Assembly (NCBI GenBank): GCA_009667805.1
Contig: CM019066.1
Location: 4,588,001 to 4,652,000 of the forward strand
DNA: 64,000 nt
Direction of reading: 5' to 3'
Source of the DNA: Leptobrachium leishanense
Lineage: Eukaryota > Chordata > Amphibia > Anura > Megophryidae
A model generated the notes under the pieces. It had not been told where the DNA came from, made no database searches, and saw nothing but the letters and a program-made list of their open reading frames with translations. The translations under genes were made by a program, and so were the position numbers. Of this stretch, positions 33,856-44,218 are shown in pieces; within the stretch, counting starts at the first letter, position 1, and each line of letters opens with the position of its first letter.

Positions 33856-34892
33856 CCGCCGCTCCGACAGTGCGTCCTACTGGAGGCAGTTCCACGGCAG
33901 GGCCTCGCTACGGGGGTACGGGGCTGCTCTACGAGGGCATGGCCGCCGACCCCGAGTTTGGAGAGGAGACCGAGGAGCGGATGGAAGACATCCTGGAGCG
34001 ACGGGAACTGGAGATCCCGTCAGACAGCAGGGACTCGGTGTTTGAGGAGCTGGAGTCCCTAGCCGAGCGAGAGTGGGAGCTCGAGGTGGCTTATCGGAGA
34101 CTGTTGGACGGCGTTCCGCAGTCGAGCCTGAGCTCCCCGTGGTGGGACGGGTCGGCGGAGGAAGTCGACAGTCCCCAGGTTTGGGACCTATGGGAGGCCG
34201 AGGCGGACCCATGGGTGCCCGTGGGGGGGTCGACTGAGGAAGTTACCCCCTGCACCCCGCAAGAGGACAGGGTGGCCGAGGCCGCGGGTCCAGCGGGGGA
34301 GGAGACGGATGGTCTCCCCAGGATGGGTTGCGCGCAACCATTGTTTGCCCCGGGGGGTGAAGAGACCATCCTTCCCCAAGGAGATCTCCAACCAGCAGAA
34401 GAGCTGGCTACGGGGCAGAGTGCCGCTGGTCTCTGCCCACCACTCAAGGTCTGCCGGGAGGAGCAGACGGATGGTTCCCCCGGGATGGGTTGTGCGCAAC
34501 CCTTGTTTGCCCCGGGGGGTGAAGTAACCGTCCTCCCGCAAGGGGATCTCCCACCAGCAGAAGAGCTGGCTGCGGGGCAGAGCGCCGCTGGTCTCTGCCC
34601 ACTACTCAAAGTCTGCCAAGAGGAGCAGACGGATGGTTCCCCCGGGATGGGTTGTGCGCAACCCTTGGTTGCCCCGGGGGGTGAAGTAACCGTCCTTCCG
34701 CAAGGAGATCCTTCCCCAGCTGAGGAGCTGGCCACGGGGCAGGGCGCTGCTGGCCTCCGCCCACCACCCACAGTCTGCCAGGTGGGGCAGACAGATGGTC
34801 CTCCCGGGCTGGGTGGTGCGCCACTGCTGATGGGCCTGGGGGAAAAGGAACCAACCTTCCGCAAGGAGATCCCCACCCAGCGGAAGAGCTGA
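33780..34892 (+). CDS. Inner element ORF2, acidic protein with 54-aa tandem repeats
   Basis: This frame is open from 33780 and its first ATG is at 33939. It encodes an acidic helical region (EETEERMEDILERRELEIPS) and then about four tandem 54-residue repeats (162-bp units starting near 34307, 34469, 34632 and 34793). Each contains an MGCAQPLFAPGGE box, an LPQGDL-PAEELATGQ box and an SAAGLCPP-KVC box. Further decayed repeat pieces continue to about 35180 without an open frame. The repeats have the codon-phase periodicity of a protein repeat. No known domain is recognised, and there is no sign of pol. Confidence 0.5.
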   Translation: MGGRAPEPGAAGDRTGRRVPALRWLTAAPTVRPTGGSSTAGPRYGGTGLLYEGMAADPEFGEETEERMEDILERRELEIPSDSRDSVFEELESLAEREWELEVAYRRLLDGVPQSSLSSPWWDGSAEEVDSPQVWDLWEAEADPWVPVGGSTEEVTPCTPQEDRVAEAAGPAGEETDGLPRMGCAQPLFAPGGEETILPQGDLQPAEELATGQSAAGLCPPLKVCREEQTDGSPGMGCAQPLFAPGGEVTVLPQGDLPPAEELAAGQSAAGLCPLLKVCQEEQTDGSPGMGCAQPLVAPGGEVTVLPQGDPSPAEELATGQGAAGLRPPPTVCQVGQTDGPPGLGGAPLLMGLGEKEPTFRKEIPTQRKS

Positions 34893-35442
34893 CACCAGGG
34901 CAGAGCGCCGCTGGCCTCTGCCCGTTTCTCCCACCTCGCCCCGAGGGCCGAGTGAGGATGACCCCGTGCAACTGCGGTTGCATCCCTCTGTCTCCCTTGT
35001 CGGCTACAGGAAGAGCAGTCAGGTTTGGCCCCACTTGCTCCTTCGGTTGCCGTGCCCGTACCTGGCCATCCAGTGGAAGAGCTGGCAACAGGGCAGAGCG
35101 CCGCAGGCCTCTGCCCATTTCGGCAACCCTTGGGAGGGGGGGCCTCACGCAGCCACGGTTTCTTCCCACGGCTGACCTGGGCACCCGGGGCGTGTGCATT
35201 TAGCACCCGGGTTCCCCGGGGGAGCGGTAGCCCTGGAGGGGACCCAGGAGGCACGCCGGCCCAGGCGTATGCCCTCTCGCCCAGCCGGGGAAACCCTAAG
35301 GACATGGGGTCCCGACCAAGCTGGCACGGCCGCAAGGCCAAATGGAGAGGCCTGGTGACTCGGCCTCCCCAGACTGACTATGGGCCTGGGAGCACCGACT
35401 TCCCCGGTATGACCCGGTGGGGTCAGACCAGGTGCGTCGAAC
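34893..35442 (+). other. Non-coding 3' internal region of inner element
   Basis: Degenerate copies of the 162-bp repeat continue to about 35180, then about 250 bases of GC-rich sequence precede the polypurine tract. The long antisense frame over 34091-35341 is a by-product of the repeat. Confidence 0.55.
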
Positions 35443-35459
35443 TGGGGGAGGGGGAGGAG
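35443..35459 (+). promoter_or_regulatory. Polypurine tract of inner element
   Basis: The purine-rich run GGGGGAGGGGGAGGAG directly abuts the 3' LTR, where plus-strand priming occurs in LTR elements. Confidence 0.85.
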
Positions 35460-36533
35460 TGTCACGGAATGGCCCAGCACCCTCAGCCAGGGGCGGTGCA
35501 GTGACAGTGGTGACATGGACACTTGGGTGTGGTGGCACGCACCTAATTTTATAAGTACTTTTATTTAGATGTGATTGTGTGGTGTAATAAAGTGTTCCCC
35601 GTTGGTTTATTGTGTAATGTATTTTCCCCTTTGTTGCCTTGCTCGCCGCCATTTTCCGATCACCTTGTGGCGCAGTTAAGAATTCTCGATTCGGAAAATG
35701 GCCGATCCGAACCATCCGGTTCGGATCGCAAAATGGCCGATTCGGACCATCCGGTCCGAATTGGCGACTCCCTGAAGGCCAAGGGCCAATGGGTCCTGGG
35801 AGGGCGGGCAAGGAGTCCCATTGTATTCTAATTGTGTGCAGAGGTAATAAATGCTTGTACTGTAAACAATAAAGGGAGTTCCTGCAGTGCATTCAGCTTT
35901 GACTGGTGTGTCTTATTTTCGTACCGTATTCTCGTATCTGAGAGTCCCCCGCGATCTCAGGGTACGGTGTCCATCCAGGTACGAACCGAAGCGAGCGCTC
36001 TGTGCCTGCATCGAGTAGCAGGGCAGAGGCGCAGCGCAGGAAGATTTGGTTCTCAGAGAGACGGAGATCCGAACCGAAGGGCGCGGCCGCGTACCTCGCT
36101 ACGGTGTTGCGAGGGATTGCGGGAAGATCCGAATCCCTCGCCCTTTCTGCCAGATCCGAAGTTCCTTTCAGCCGATCCGATCCGAAAGGTCATTCCTCCA
36201 TTGAGATCAGAAAAGTTACCCGCACCGCGATCGGAAACGTTTCCCACATAGATCCGAAGATTCCTCCGTGGCTGGCAGATCCGATCTCCACGGACGTCCC
36301 ACACCCACAAGGTCAGTGAGCCAGCTGCTCGGGACGCTGAGTGCCGTATGGCTCAGTGGTCGGGCTGGTTCTAGGCAGGGGTCCCCTCCACCGCCCGCTA
36401 ACCCTTCCCCAGGGTCACGCCAGGCCGCACGAGACGCCGAGTGCGCGTCACTCGGTAGTCGGGCCAGCGGTAAGCGAAGGGGTCACGCAGATTGAGCACA
36501 CCCGCAGGCGGAACAACATCCCATTCCGTCATA
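35460..36533 (+). mobile_element. 3' LTR of inner element (1074 bp)
   Basis: The same length and, in all stretches compared, the same sequence as 31879-32952 (constant offset of 3581). It is followed by the CTCAG duplication. Confidence 0.92.
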
Positions 36534-36538
36534 CTCAG

Positions 36539-37201
36539 CCTGAAAGGTTTAATCGCACACTGCTAAACATGCTGGGGACCTTGTCGAATGTGGAGAAGCA
36601 GAGTTGGAGTCGTCACATAGCTACTCTGGTGCATGCATATAACAGTACGGAGAGCGATGCAACTGGATATTCACCGTACCGTCTTATGTTCGGAAGGGAG
36701 GCTCGACTGCCGGTTGATTTGGCATTTGGGTTATCCCTAGACCAGACATCAGTAGCTTCCCATAGAAACTACGTGGATAGACTTCGAAAGAATCTGGCTT
36801 CTGCGTTTGAACAGGCCCGTTTGACCTCGGGAAACAGGGAGCAAAGAAACAAAAGGAACTATGACCTGAAAGTTCGAATACAAGATCTACAACCCGGTGA
36901 TAGGGTTCTATTGAAGAACTTGGGTGCTGCTGCGAGACACAAGTTGGCGGATAGGTGGAGTTCCCAGGTTTACATTGTCTGCAAACAACTGCCGGGTTTA
37001 CCAGTGTATCAGATTCGCCCGGATGGAAAGGCTGGGCCTCTTAAGAACTGGCACCGAAATCATTTGTTACCTTTGAGAGAGGCTGTAAGGATGCCAGTTG
37101 GGGACTGCCTGTTCCATGTTTGCCTCCTGTTACTCGGTCTCAACAGACCCGGGTTGCCGAAGAGAGCGAAAGAGACAGTGAAGAAGAGAGTTATTGTCTA
37201 G
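36539..37201 (+). pseudogene. Gypsy pol: rest of integrase (catalytic Glu and C-terminal domain)
   Basis: The frame resumes directly after the inner element with PERFNRTLLNMLG, which holds the third catalytic residue. The GYSPYRLMFGREARLPVDLA block and the GDRVLLKN chromatin-binding-type C-terminal fold (with LPVYQIRP and WHRNHLLPL) follow. An upstream ATG in the LTR (36341) is fortuitous. Confidence 0.85.
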
Positions 37202-37716
37202 ATTGGATGCGCTCGCCGGAGCCTGAAGAGGTTGTCGTTGTCCCTGAACGGTGGGAGAGTAACTTGAGGCCTGAAGCTCCTGAATTCTTGTTGGAAGTCC
37301 CTGAGACTGTTGATATCCCTGAGCCTCTTGAATTTCAGTTGGAAGTCCCTGAGGCTGTGGGGATCCCGGTAGCTCCGGAGGCTTATTCAGGTGATTATAG
37401 TTCTATGCCTTTACTGGAGGGATCATACTCTGAAGAAACGTCTGCTTCAGTGATAGAGAGCAGAATTGAGCCAACGCCTATAGTACTTCCACCTGAAGAG
37501 GAACTGATTGAGCCAGAACCAAAACGCTCTGTTCGACCGCCCCAACGACTCACCTACGACTCACCAGGACATAGCACTGAAGAGGCCATCACCACGGTGC
37601 GGAGGTTGCCCGAAGTGTCTGCTATGCTAGCTGAGGTAGCCCAAAATATGAGTCAACTTGAGGAAGTGTTCCTAACCCACTGCCTGTATGCTGCTGAACC
37701 TGTACATGTTATGTAA
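37120..37716 (+). pseudogene. Gypsy pol C-terminal tail, in another frame
   Basis: An acidic, proline-rich tail (repeated FLLEVPE/FQLEVPE boxes) ends with RPPQRLTYDSPG, a sequence common near the end of vertebrate Gypsy pol proteins, and about 45 further residues. It has no ATG and overlaps the integrase frame, so a frame change near 37120-37200 separates them. It shows no signal peptide or transmembrane segment, so I do not call it env. Confidence 0.65.
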
Positions 37717-37784
37717 ACTGTATTCAAATATTGTGGAAATGTAATGTAACTGTTGTACCTCCTTGGAGAGACCCAAGAGTTCTA

Positions 37785-37796
37785 GGAGGGGGAGAG
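37785..37796 (+). promoter_or_regulatory. Polypurine tract of Gypsy element
   Basis: GGAGGGGGAGAG directly precedes the 3' LTR. Confidence 0.85.
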
Positions 37797-38871
37797 TGTA
37801 GCGCTGTGTTAAAAATCTTGCTGTGGCAGTACCTATTTTTGGCCACAAGATGGAGACTATCGCGATCAGAGATACTGGACATTGGGACTACAATGCCCGG
37901 CATGCTTTGCCAGAAGACAGGAAGTGGGTGGGGACTGGAGACTTACATCCTCTGCCTCGTGGAGAAAGTTCCAGAGCGCGCCAGGGAACAGGAGAAAGCA
38001 GACGCACTGAGGAGATTGCGAGAGAACCTAGGCCAAAGCCTGAGGGAGACCTGTTATTCCTGTTTGGGTCACTCAACCCGAGGAGAAGGAGACTTGTCAG
38101 AGCCCAGACATTGCTGCAGACCGGCGGAATCGAACGGAGAGCAGGCGGTGAGCTGGACAAGCTGCATGAAGTCAGACAACGGATCCGGCCGCTAGTATCC
38201 CCAGTCAAAATCCAGAGGAGAGACGTCCTGGGTCAGCGGAGCCTAAAGCCTGCGTCGGATGGGTGAGAGGCCTCCAAGGCTGTGTTGTGATTAAAGGTCA
38301 AGCTGCTGTTTTCTTTTTAAAGTCCACAGGGCCCCAACTGACTAGTCGAAGACTTTCCTTCATGTAAATTCACTGGCCAGTTGAACAGTACCCGGGTACC
38401 ACACACATACATATACACCTTCTTTACATTCTGGGACTTAACCTGTGCAGGACTCAATTTGTTACGAATCGGAACAGGGGTTAAAGATAAAGATACGTTC
38501 CGAATATATTTTTCCTCTTTTTCCGCTGCGCGTTTGCCGTAATACGAAGGGATTGTATGTTTGGGGTTTTGCTACGTGTCCCCTTTTCTGAACCATCGGG
38601 AAATTGCATTGCTTTTATGTTCGGTTGCGAATATTTTATTTTCCGAAATACGAAGCCTCGTGTTTCGTTTTTTTTCCGCTACGCGTTTTACCGTGATACG
38701 AAAATACTGTAATAATACTTGTGAATACCGTGTTTCAACATCTGCTCAAGATTTTAGTAAACTATTTAAATGATAAAAACTCACAACTGTGTTGGAGTAT
38801 ATTTATTCCCTAGTGCGGGGAGACTGACCCGTGGTTCATTTTCAGCGGCTCCTCCGGGAGTGAGCGCTGCA
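37797..38871 (+). mobile_element. 3' LTR of Ty3/Gypsy retrotransposon (1075 bp)
   Basis: Equal in length to the 5' LTR. It ends GAGCGCTGCA, followed by the GTAT duplication. About 10 substitutions distinguish it from the 5' LTR. Near the end it carries two related CGCGTTT-containing blocks about 165 bp apart (38526-38543 and 38690-38705). Confidence 0.93.
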
Positions 38872-39739
38872 GTATCATTGAGAAGGCCAGAACATGGCCT
38901 TTCCAATGATACCACAAAGGACCAGGTTATGTGTAAAAATAAAATAAAAATAAAATTATTAAAAAAATAAACCTTTTTTTTTATTAATGCAACTCTATTT
39001 CACTTTCAATTATAAAGTGAACATGATGTTGCACTAACCTTCCCATTTTCCACGATGAAAAATGTCATATTTTTTAGTTTTAGTTAAAATCGTGTATTTT
39101 CTCAGAAAAATACAGCAACAGGTTCCCATTTCTAATTTTTTTTATCAAGAGTACCCCATAGAATATGTAACTACAAAGACTTGGATGATAAAATGTGAAA
39201 ATAATAATTGCACACACTGTACATGATTGAAATTTTAATGGAAATTGATATTTGTTTACATTTTTTGTTATAGCATTCTTTCAGGACATGACGTATTCAT
39301 ATAATAATTATATATTATGAATTTGCCGGGTCTGCTGAAAAAAAGGATATATAATAGGTCTGGGTCATATATAAAAACATGACTTAAAATTGCGTTTAAA
39401 CATGAGCACAAAACGGTAAAAATTAGCTCAGCACACGGGTGAAATGACAGCAGTGAAGGGGTAAATAGCGTGTACCTTTATTGTGTATATTGAAAAATTT
39501 GGAATATAGCACTGGTTATGCTTCAATGATTGATTACTCTGTTTTATAAGGTTTAGAAAAAGAAAAATATCACTTTCTGGGCTTTCTCAAAAAGTACCGT
39601 ATTTTTCGCTCCATAAGACGCACCTGACCATAAGACGCACCTAGTTTTTAGAGGAGGAAAACCGGAAAATAAATATTCTGAATGAAATAGTGTAATAATG
39701 GATATACTGCCCCAGCTCGTGGATATGCCTTAGCTCACA

Positions 39740-40280
39740 CGTGGATATGCCTTAGCTCACACATGGATTTGCCCCAGCCAGCTCACACATGGATCTGCCC
39801 CATCAGCTCATGGATTTGCCCCAGCTCACACATGGATTTGCCCCAGCCAGCTCACACATGGATTTGCCCCATCAGCTCACACATGGATTTGCCCCATCAG
39901 CTCACACATGGATTTGCCCCATCAGCTCACACATGGATTTGCCCCATCAGCTCACACATGGATTTGCCCCAGCCAGCTCACACATTGATTTGCCCCAGCC
40001 AGCTCACACATGGATTTGCCCCATCAGCTCACACATGGATTTGCCCCAGCCAGCTCACACATGGATTTGCCCCATCAGCTCACACATGGATTTGCCCCAG
40101 CCAGCTCACACATGGATTTGCCCCATCAGCTCACACATGGATTTGCCCCATCAGCTCACACATGGATTTGCCCCATCAGCTCACACATGGATTTGCCCCA
40201 GCCAGCTCACACATTGATTTGCCCCAGCCAGCATGGATTTGCCCCATCAGCTCACACATTGATAATGCCCCAGCTCACAT
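39740..40280 (+). repeat. Minisatellite of CATGGATTTGCCCCAGCTCA type (about 23-26 bp units)
   Basis: About 22 units alternate between CCCCATCAGCTCACA and CCCCAGCCAGCTCACA spacers. It reads open in several frames (195-aa and 142-aa frames), which is a by-product of the repeat. Confidence 0.9.
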
Positions 40281-40284
40281 ATGG

Positions 40285-40535
40285 ATATGGCCCAGCAGCT
40301 CGTGGATGTGCCTCCGCTCACCTGCCGCCGCCGCGTTCGTCTCCCTCTGAGCATGCGTCCGGCGGCAGGAAGCTTGGGCACTCGCCTGGGGGAGCCACGT
40401 GACCGCGATCTCCGCGGTCACGTGGCTCCCCCAGGCGAGTGCCCAAGCTTCCTGCCGCCAGACGCATGCTCAGAGGGAGACGAACGCGGCGGCGGCAGGT
40501 GAGCGGAGGCACATCCACGAGCTGCTGGGCCATAT
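40285..40535. repeat. 251-bp GC-rich palindrome
   Basis: Arms of about 120 bp meet at about 40410 (GACCGCG/CGCGGTC) with only a few mismatches. They contain a CACGTGG box and a GGCGGCGGCAGG run. It lies between the minisatellite and the right terminal repeat of the element. Confidence 0.9.
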
Positions 40536-40615
40536 TCGCTCCATAAGACGCACCCACTTTTCCCCCCACTTTTTGGGGGGAAAAAAGTGCGTCTTATGGA
40601 GCGAAAAATACGGTA

Positions 40616-41132
40616 ATTGTTCTCCAATGATTCAGAATATTTTAGAACAATGGAAATTATTTGCAATTCGGGGACATTCCAGTCATTTTCTGTCCAGGAG
40701 ACCGTGATTTATTTATTCCATTCACTGATCAATAGCAATCAATGATTTTTAATGTAGCATACGAGCATACGTGGATGAATGGGAGCCTCTTTCTTTTCAC
40801 TCTGTGGCGAAGGCAATTCCGTCACTTTTGCAAAAATACATCGATAAAAGAACTTAAGCTCTGGTTCGGTAACATTTCAAACGCACATCTGAAGCATCAT
40901 CCCAGCAAGAAGATGTGCCACGTGCCTAATCAAATCAGAAATATAAATGCAGTAACCTTTCAATGTCGAATTTATAGGACGAAAAAAAGTAATCTTCAAA
41001 CTGTGATCTGTAGCATAGTTAAATGAATTAATGGCGACCATTCAAGCATGCTAATCAGCAGAGCTATTAGAGAACTAATGGAGGCGTCGGATGCAGACAG
41101 AGGGACCTTTATATACAGATTCTGATGTATTC
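40616..41132. other. No gene seen
   Basis: A/T-rich unassigned sequence. The 94-aa frame at 40742-41026 has no recognisable domain. Confidence 0.45.
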
Positions 41133-42300
41133 TATTTATTTATTTAGTTATAAAGGATTTTACCAGGAAGGATACTTTGAGATTTCTCTCTTTTTCAAGT
41201 ATGTCCTGAGTTTAAGAACATTGATTGTTAGTGTTACAGAAATACAAAGTAACAAAATGCAAAATATTAAAAAGAAATTGCACAAATATACAGAGTAACA
41301 GAAAATAAATATATTCACTATGTTACATGTTTACAGGTGCATTTCGTATTGAGGTATGTTAATAGGGTAGTCTTAAGGGATTTTAGACTGGGGGAAGATT
41401 TGATGGCGTCTGGGAGGTTATTCCATAATTGTGGTGCTCGGTAGGAAAATGAGGATCGAGCCACTTTCTTTTTGTATTGTGGTATTGCAAGTAAGGTGCA
41501 GGTCCTGGATCGGAGGTTATAGGATGAGGGAACTGCTGGGGGAAGCAGCCTATTCAGGTAGGGTGGTAGCTTCCCAGAAAAGCTCTTAAACACCAGGTTG
41601 GAAAGGTGAAGAGTGCGTCTAGATTCCAGCGACGGACAGTTTAGCTCTTTTAACATGTCACAGTGGTGGGTCATGTAGTTACATTGTAGCACAAAGCGGC
41701 TGAATGAGTTATACAATGTAGTAAGTTTATGAAGGTATGTTTGTGGGGCAGCTACATACACTACATCTCCCTATTCAAAAGCTGGCATAAGCATTTGTTG
41801 TACAATCTACTTTCTTACCGCGGGGCTCAGGCAGGATTTGTTTCTGTACAGGGCACCTAGTTTGGGGTAGAGTTTAGATGAGAGTTTTTCGATGTGGGGC
41901 CAACCACATAGATTTGGGTCTAACCACATACCTAGATATTTGAGACTGTGGTCAGCGTGCCATTTGATCTTGTCCTGACACATAGATGGGGCGATTGCAA
42001 TTTATGTAGTTTAGGTGCTGTTCCAAAGAGCATCGTTAGTTTTGTCAGTATTTAGAAAAAGTTTGTTATCTTTGATCCACTTTTCTACCTCTGTGAATTG
42101 TTCTTGCAACACGGCCTCCAGCTGCAGGAGATTTGGTTTGCTGGTATAGATTATGGTGTTGTCTGCGTACATGTGTACAGTTGAGGCTTTGCAGACGTTG
42201 GATGTATTCTGAAAGGATGTGGGGGAGAACTGAGATGTAACAGGTATTGACAGGTTCAGGGTGCAGAAATACTAGTCCTTTGGCTAAGGCCACCTTTGAA
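41133..42300 (-). pseudogene. L2/CR1-type LINE, 3' half, decayed reverse transcriptase
   Basis: On the minus strand a degenerate ORF2 can be followed from about 42200 (RT catalytic box reading YADN where YADD or FADD is expected) through a KWIKDNKLFLNTDKT block to an open C-terminal piece at 41318-41761 (VAAPQTYLHKL to CTCKHVT). Several stops and frame changes lie between. The 3' tail (41133-41317) matches 390-583. It has a single copy of the segment that forms the 39-bp minisatellite elsewhere. 5'-truncated. Confidence 0.82.
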
Positions 42301-42900
42301 GGACCCCGAGCAAAGAGTGGTTGGTGGGATTCTTCAGACCTGACGCAATTACTTGCTTTTCTTTGGTGGTCCATCCGTAGGGGCTAAATGAGATGGAGAA
42401 TGCAATCCAAACTGCACACATCTCAGTGCACAGTGAAATGAAATGCGGGCTGGGATTGGCAGTCGGGCACACAGAGGAAATGCCCAGTGGGCCGATACCC
42501 AAGCCCTTCCCATGGGAGGCCCTAAATGATCTATGGCCTGTCTACTTCTTGTATAATATATACACGTGGTCTGTCATTAAGGTTCCTTACAGGCTTGGAC
42601 TGGCCGTCGTGACATGAGGCATATGCCCACTTGGCTGCAATGGCGGTGGTCTTCTTTCCTAATCTGCACCCCAAGCACAGCCAACAGCTTGTCCGACTCA
42701 GAGCTTGGCCTACCCAACACCACTACAAGAACACAACTCAACCCCCGGGCACCCCAATCATGCCTCATCCTAGCCAAACTAATAAAATATATTCATGTGC
42801 CCTTCCTTTGGGTTTCACCCTCTCCTGTGTGTAGCCATGGCTTCTCCCTGGGCCAGTTTTTAGCCCCAGTCTATCCTTGGTGAAATGTACTCCATGTCTC
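42301..42900. other. No gene seen; possible old inverted repeat fragment
   Basis: GCTGGGATTGGCAGTCGGGC (about 42449) and GGCTTGGACTGGCCGTCG (about 42593) suggest two related ends of a decayed repeat. Frames up to 110 aa have no recognisable domain. Confidence 0.4.
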
Positions 42901-43240
42901 TCACAGCTGAACCCCCGGGTTCTTGCGAGAACGCGGCTGGTCACGTGGTTCCCCTAGGCGAGCGACCAAGCTCCATGTCTCCGGACGCTCATAGGGAGTC
43001 AAACACGCGACACAAAGCACGCGTCTGCAGGAGGTGGGAGCTTGGGCAATATATCCATATATGGGCTGGGGGAAATAAATCCATGTATGAGCTGGGGGCA
43101 ATATATCCATGTGTGAGCTGGGGGCAATATATCCATGTGTAAGCTGGGGGCAAATATAATCATGCGTGAGCTGGGGGCAAATATATCCATGCATGAGCTT
43201 GGGCAATATATATCCATGTTTGAGCTGGGGCAATATAATA
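42901..43240. repeat. Second copy of the palindrome-plus-minisatellite module
   Basis: A GC-rich half (about 42920-43040, with GGTCACGTGGTTCCCCTAGG and the related CGAGCGACCAAGCT) resembles one arm of the palindrome at 40285-40535. It is followed by about seven units of AGCTGGGGGCAATATATCCA type (reverse orientation of the 39.8-kb repeat). Terminal repeats are not recognised here. Confidence 0.65.
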
Positions 43241-44214
43241 ACTTACGTCAGTGCTTCAGTTTGAATTTAAGACGTATTTGTGTGAACTGTGAAGTAAAGT
43301 CATGGATTGTTGAAACTAACTACTGTCGTGTGATTGTTTATAGTGTATACCACATTTACCACTGGCACTGACTAATGCAGAGTTGTAATGCATGCAGATC
43401 AGCTAAAAGTAGTTGGATCTGTATGTGCGTTATAATTAAACAAAATTAATTGATTTAAAAAAAATTGATTAATCGAACACAAAAATTTGAATCATTATCA
43501 GCCCTATTAAAAAGAGATACTCTACTTTCCTTGTTTTCAAAATGAGGCGGAGAATATCGTTGCATTGCTGGGTTATTGTGGCAGCTTTTTAAACTGTTTG
43601 GAGGCCCAGCCGCACACACATAATAATTCATTACGCTTCAACACGTCTTAGAAGAACCACCTAAGCAAGATTTAATGGAAGAATCCCGATGGCATATCCG
43701 TCTTACTATAAAAGAAAATGCGCAGTTTTCACTATCTGAAATAAGAAAGAAAAAAAATATAGAAAAGAACAGGAAAAAAGAACATAACTTCAGAGACGAG
43801 AATGAATAATTTAAATATAAGTGAAAGGAAGGCACTTAGGAACTTGCAAATAATAGCTCTGTCATAATATGGCATTCAGATGAGGGAGGGGGTGTTGTAG
43901 TTGTGCAGCAAAACAGAACAGAATCTGTGGAGGAGGCTTTATATTTAGCGATAACTTTAAGAAAGTTCTTAAGAAGAGCACGGCACAAAGAAAAATTACA
44001 TTGGGGGAAAGTAACCCCTGAATGGCAGGGGGTCAGTTCACCTGCTTGTCTGACATACCACTGTGTGTATAAAGTGATACTCTATTAAAAATACAGTTTT
44101 TTGCCCTTTGCTGCTGACAGCCTCTGCCCAATTATTAACATGGAAGTCAGCTCTCTCCCCGCAGCGGCCCTTGTCACTGTGGCATGCCGCGGCAACGTGG
44201 ACGAGGCGGGGACT
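43241..44214. other. No gene seen; pieces of family-D element
   Basis: Blocks such as AGAGATACTCTACTTTCC (about 43511) and AAAGTGATACTCTATTAAAA (about 44072) resemble family-D ends. They are followed by a block shared with 25316-25365 (CTCTGCCCAATTATT). Frames are short. Confidence 0.45.
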
Positions 44215-44218
44215 TTAA

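Larger units (their letters stand above)
31879..36533 (+). mobile_element. Non-autonomous LTR retrotransposon (4655 bp) nested in Gypsy integrase
   Basis: Two 1074-bp LTRs (31879-32952 and 35460-36533) flank a tRNA-Leu-type primer site, an unknown coding region and a polypurine tract. The element is flanked by CTCAG on both sides (31874-31878 and 36534-36538). No protease, RT or integrase motif is present, so it must have used another element's enzymes. The two LTRs show no difference wherever I compared them, which indicates a recent insertion. Confidence 0.93.
25387..39460. mobile_element. TTAA DNA element of family C, split by a Gypsy retrotransposon
   Basis: The left part (25387-25837) follows TTAA (25383-25386) and begins CCCTTTCACTGAGG. 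The right part (38872-39460) ends CAGCAGTGAAGGGG, followed by GTAA where TTAA is expected. The relative at 44219-45142 is the same family in the other orientation. The left part also carries the family-A MITE at 25584-25765. No transposase is seen. Confidence 0.72.
39597..40613. mobile_element. TA-flanked element with CCGTATTTTTCGCTCCATAA ends
   Basis: The ends CCGTATTTTTCGCTCCATAA and its complement are flanked by TA (39595-39596 and 40614-40615). TA duplications suggest Tc1/mariner. The interior is a minisatellite (39740-40280) and a 251-bp palindrome (40285-40535). No transposase. Confidence 0.85.

Noticed and set aside
34091..35341. 416-aa minus-strand frame
   Set aside because: It lies opposite the GC-rich 162-bp repeat of the inner LTR element. 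The sense strand has the ATG near the primer site and the codon-phased repeat, so the antisense frame is a by-product.
37120..37716. An env gene of the Gypsy element
   Set aside because: There is no signal peptide, transmembrane segment or cysteine pattern. The RPPQRLTYDSPG string is typical of the end of pol.
39763..40402. Repetitive 130-195-aa frames (HGFAP/WICPI strings)
   Set aside because: Same cause: a minisatellite inside a TA-flanked element.
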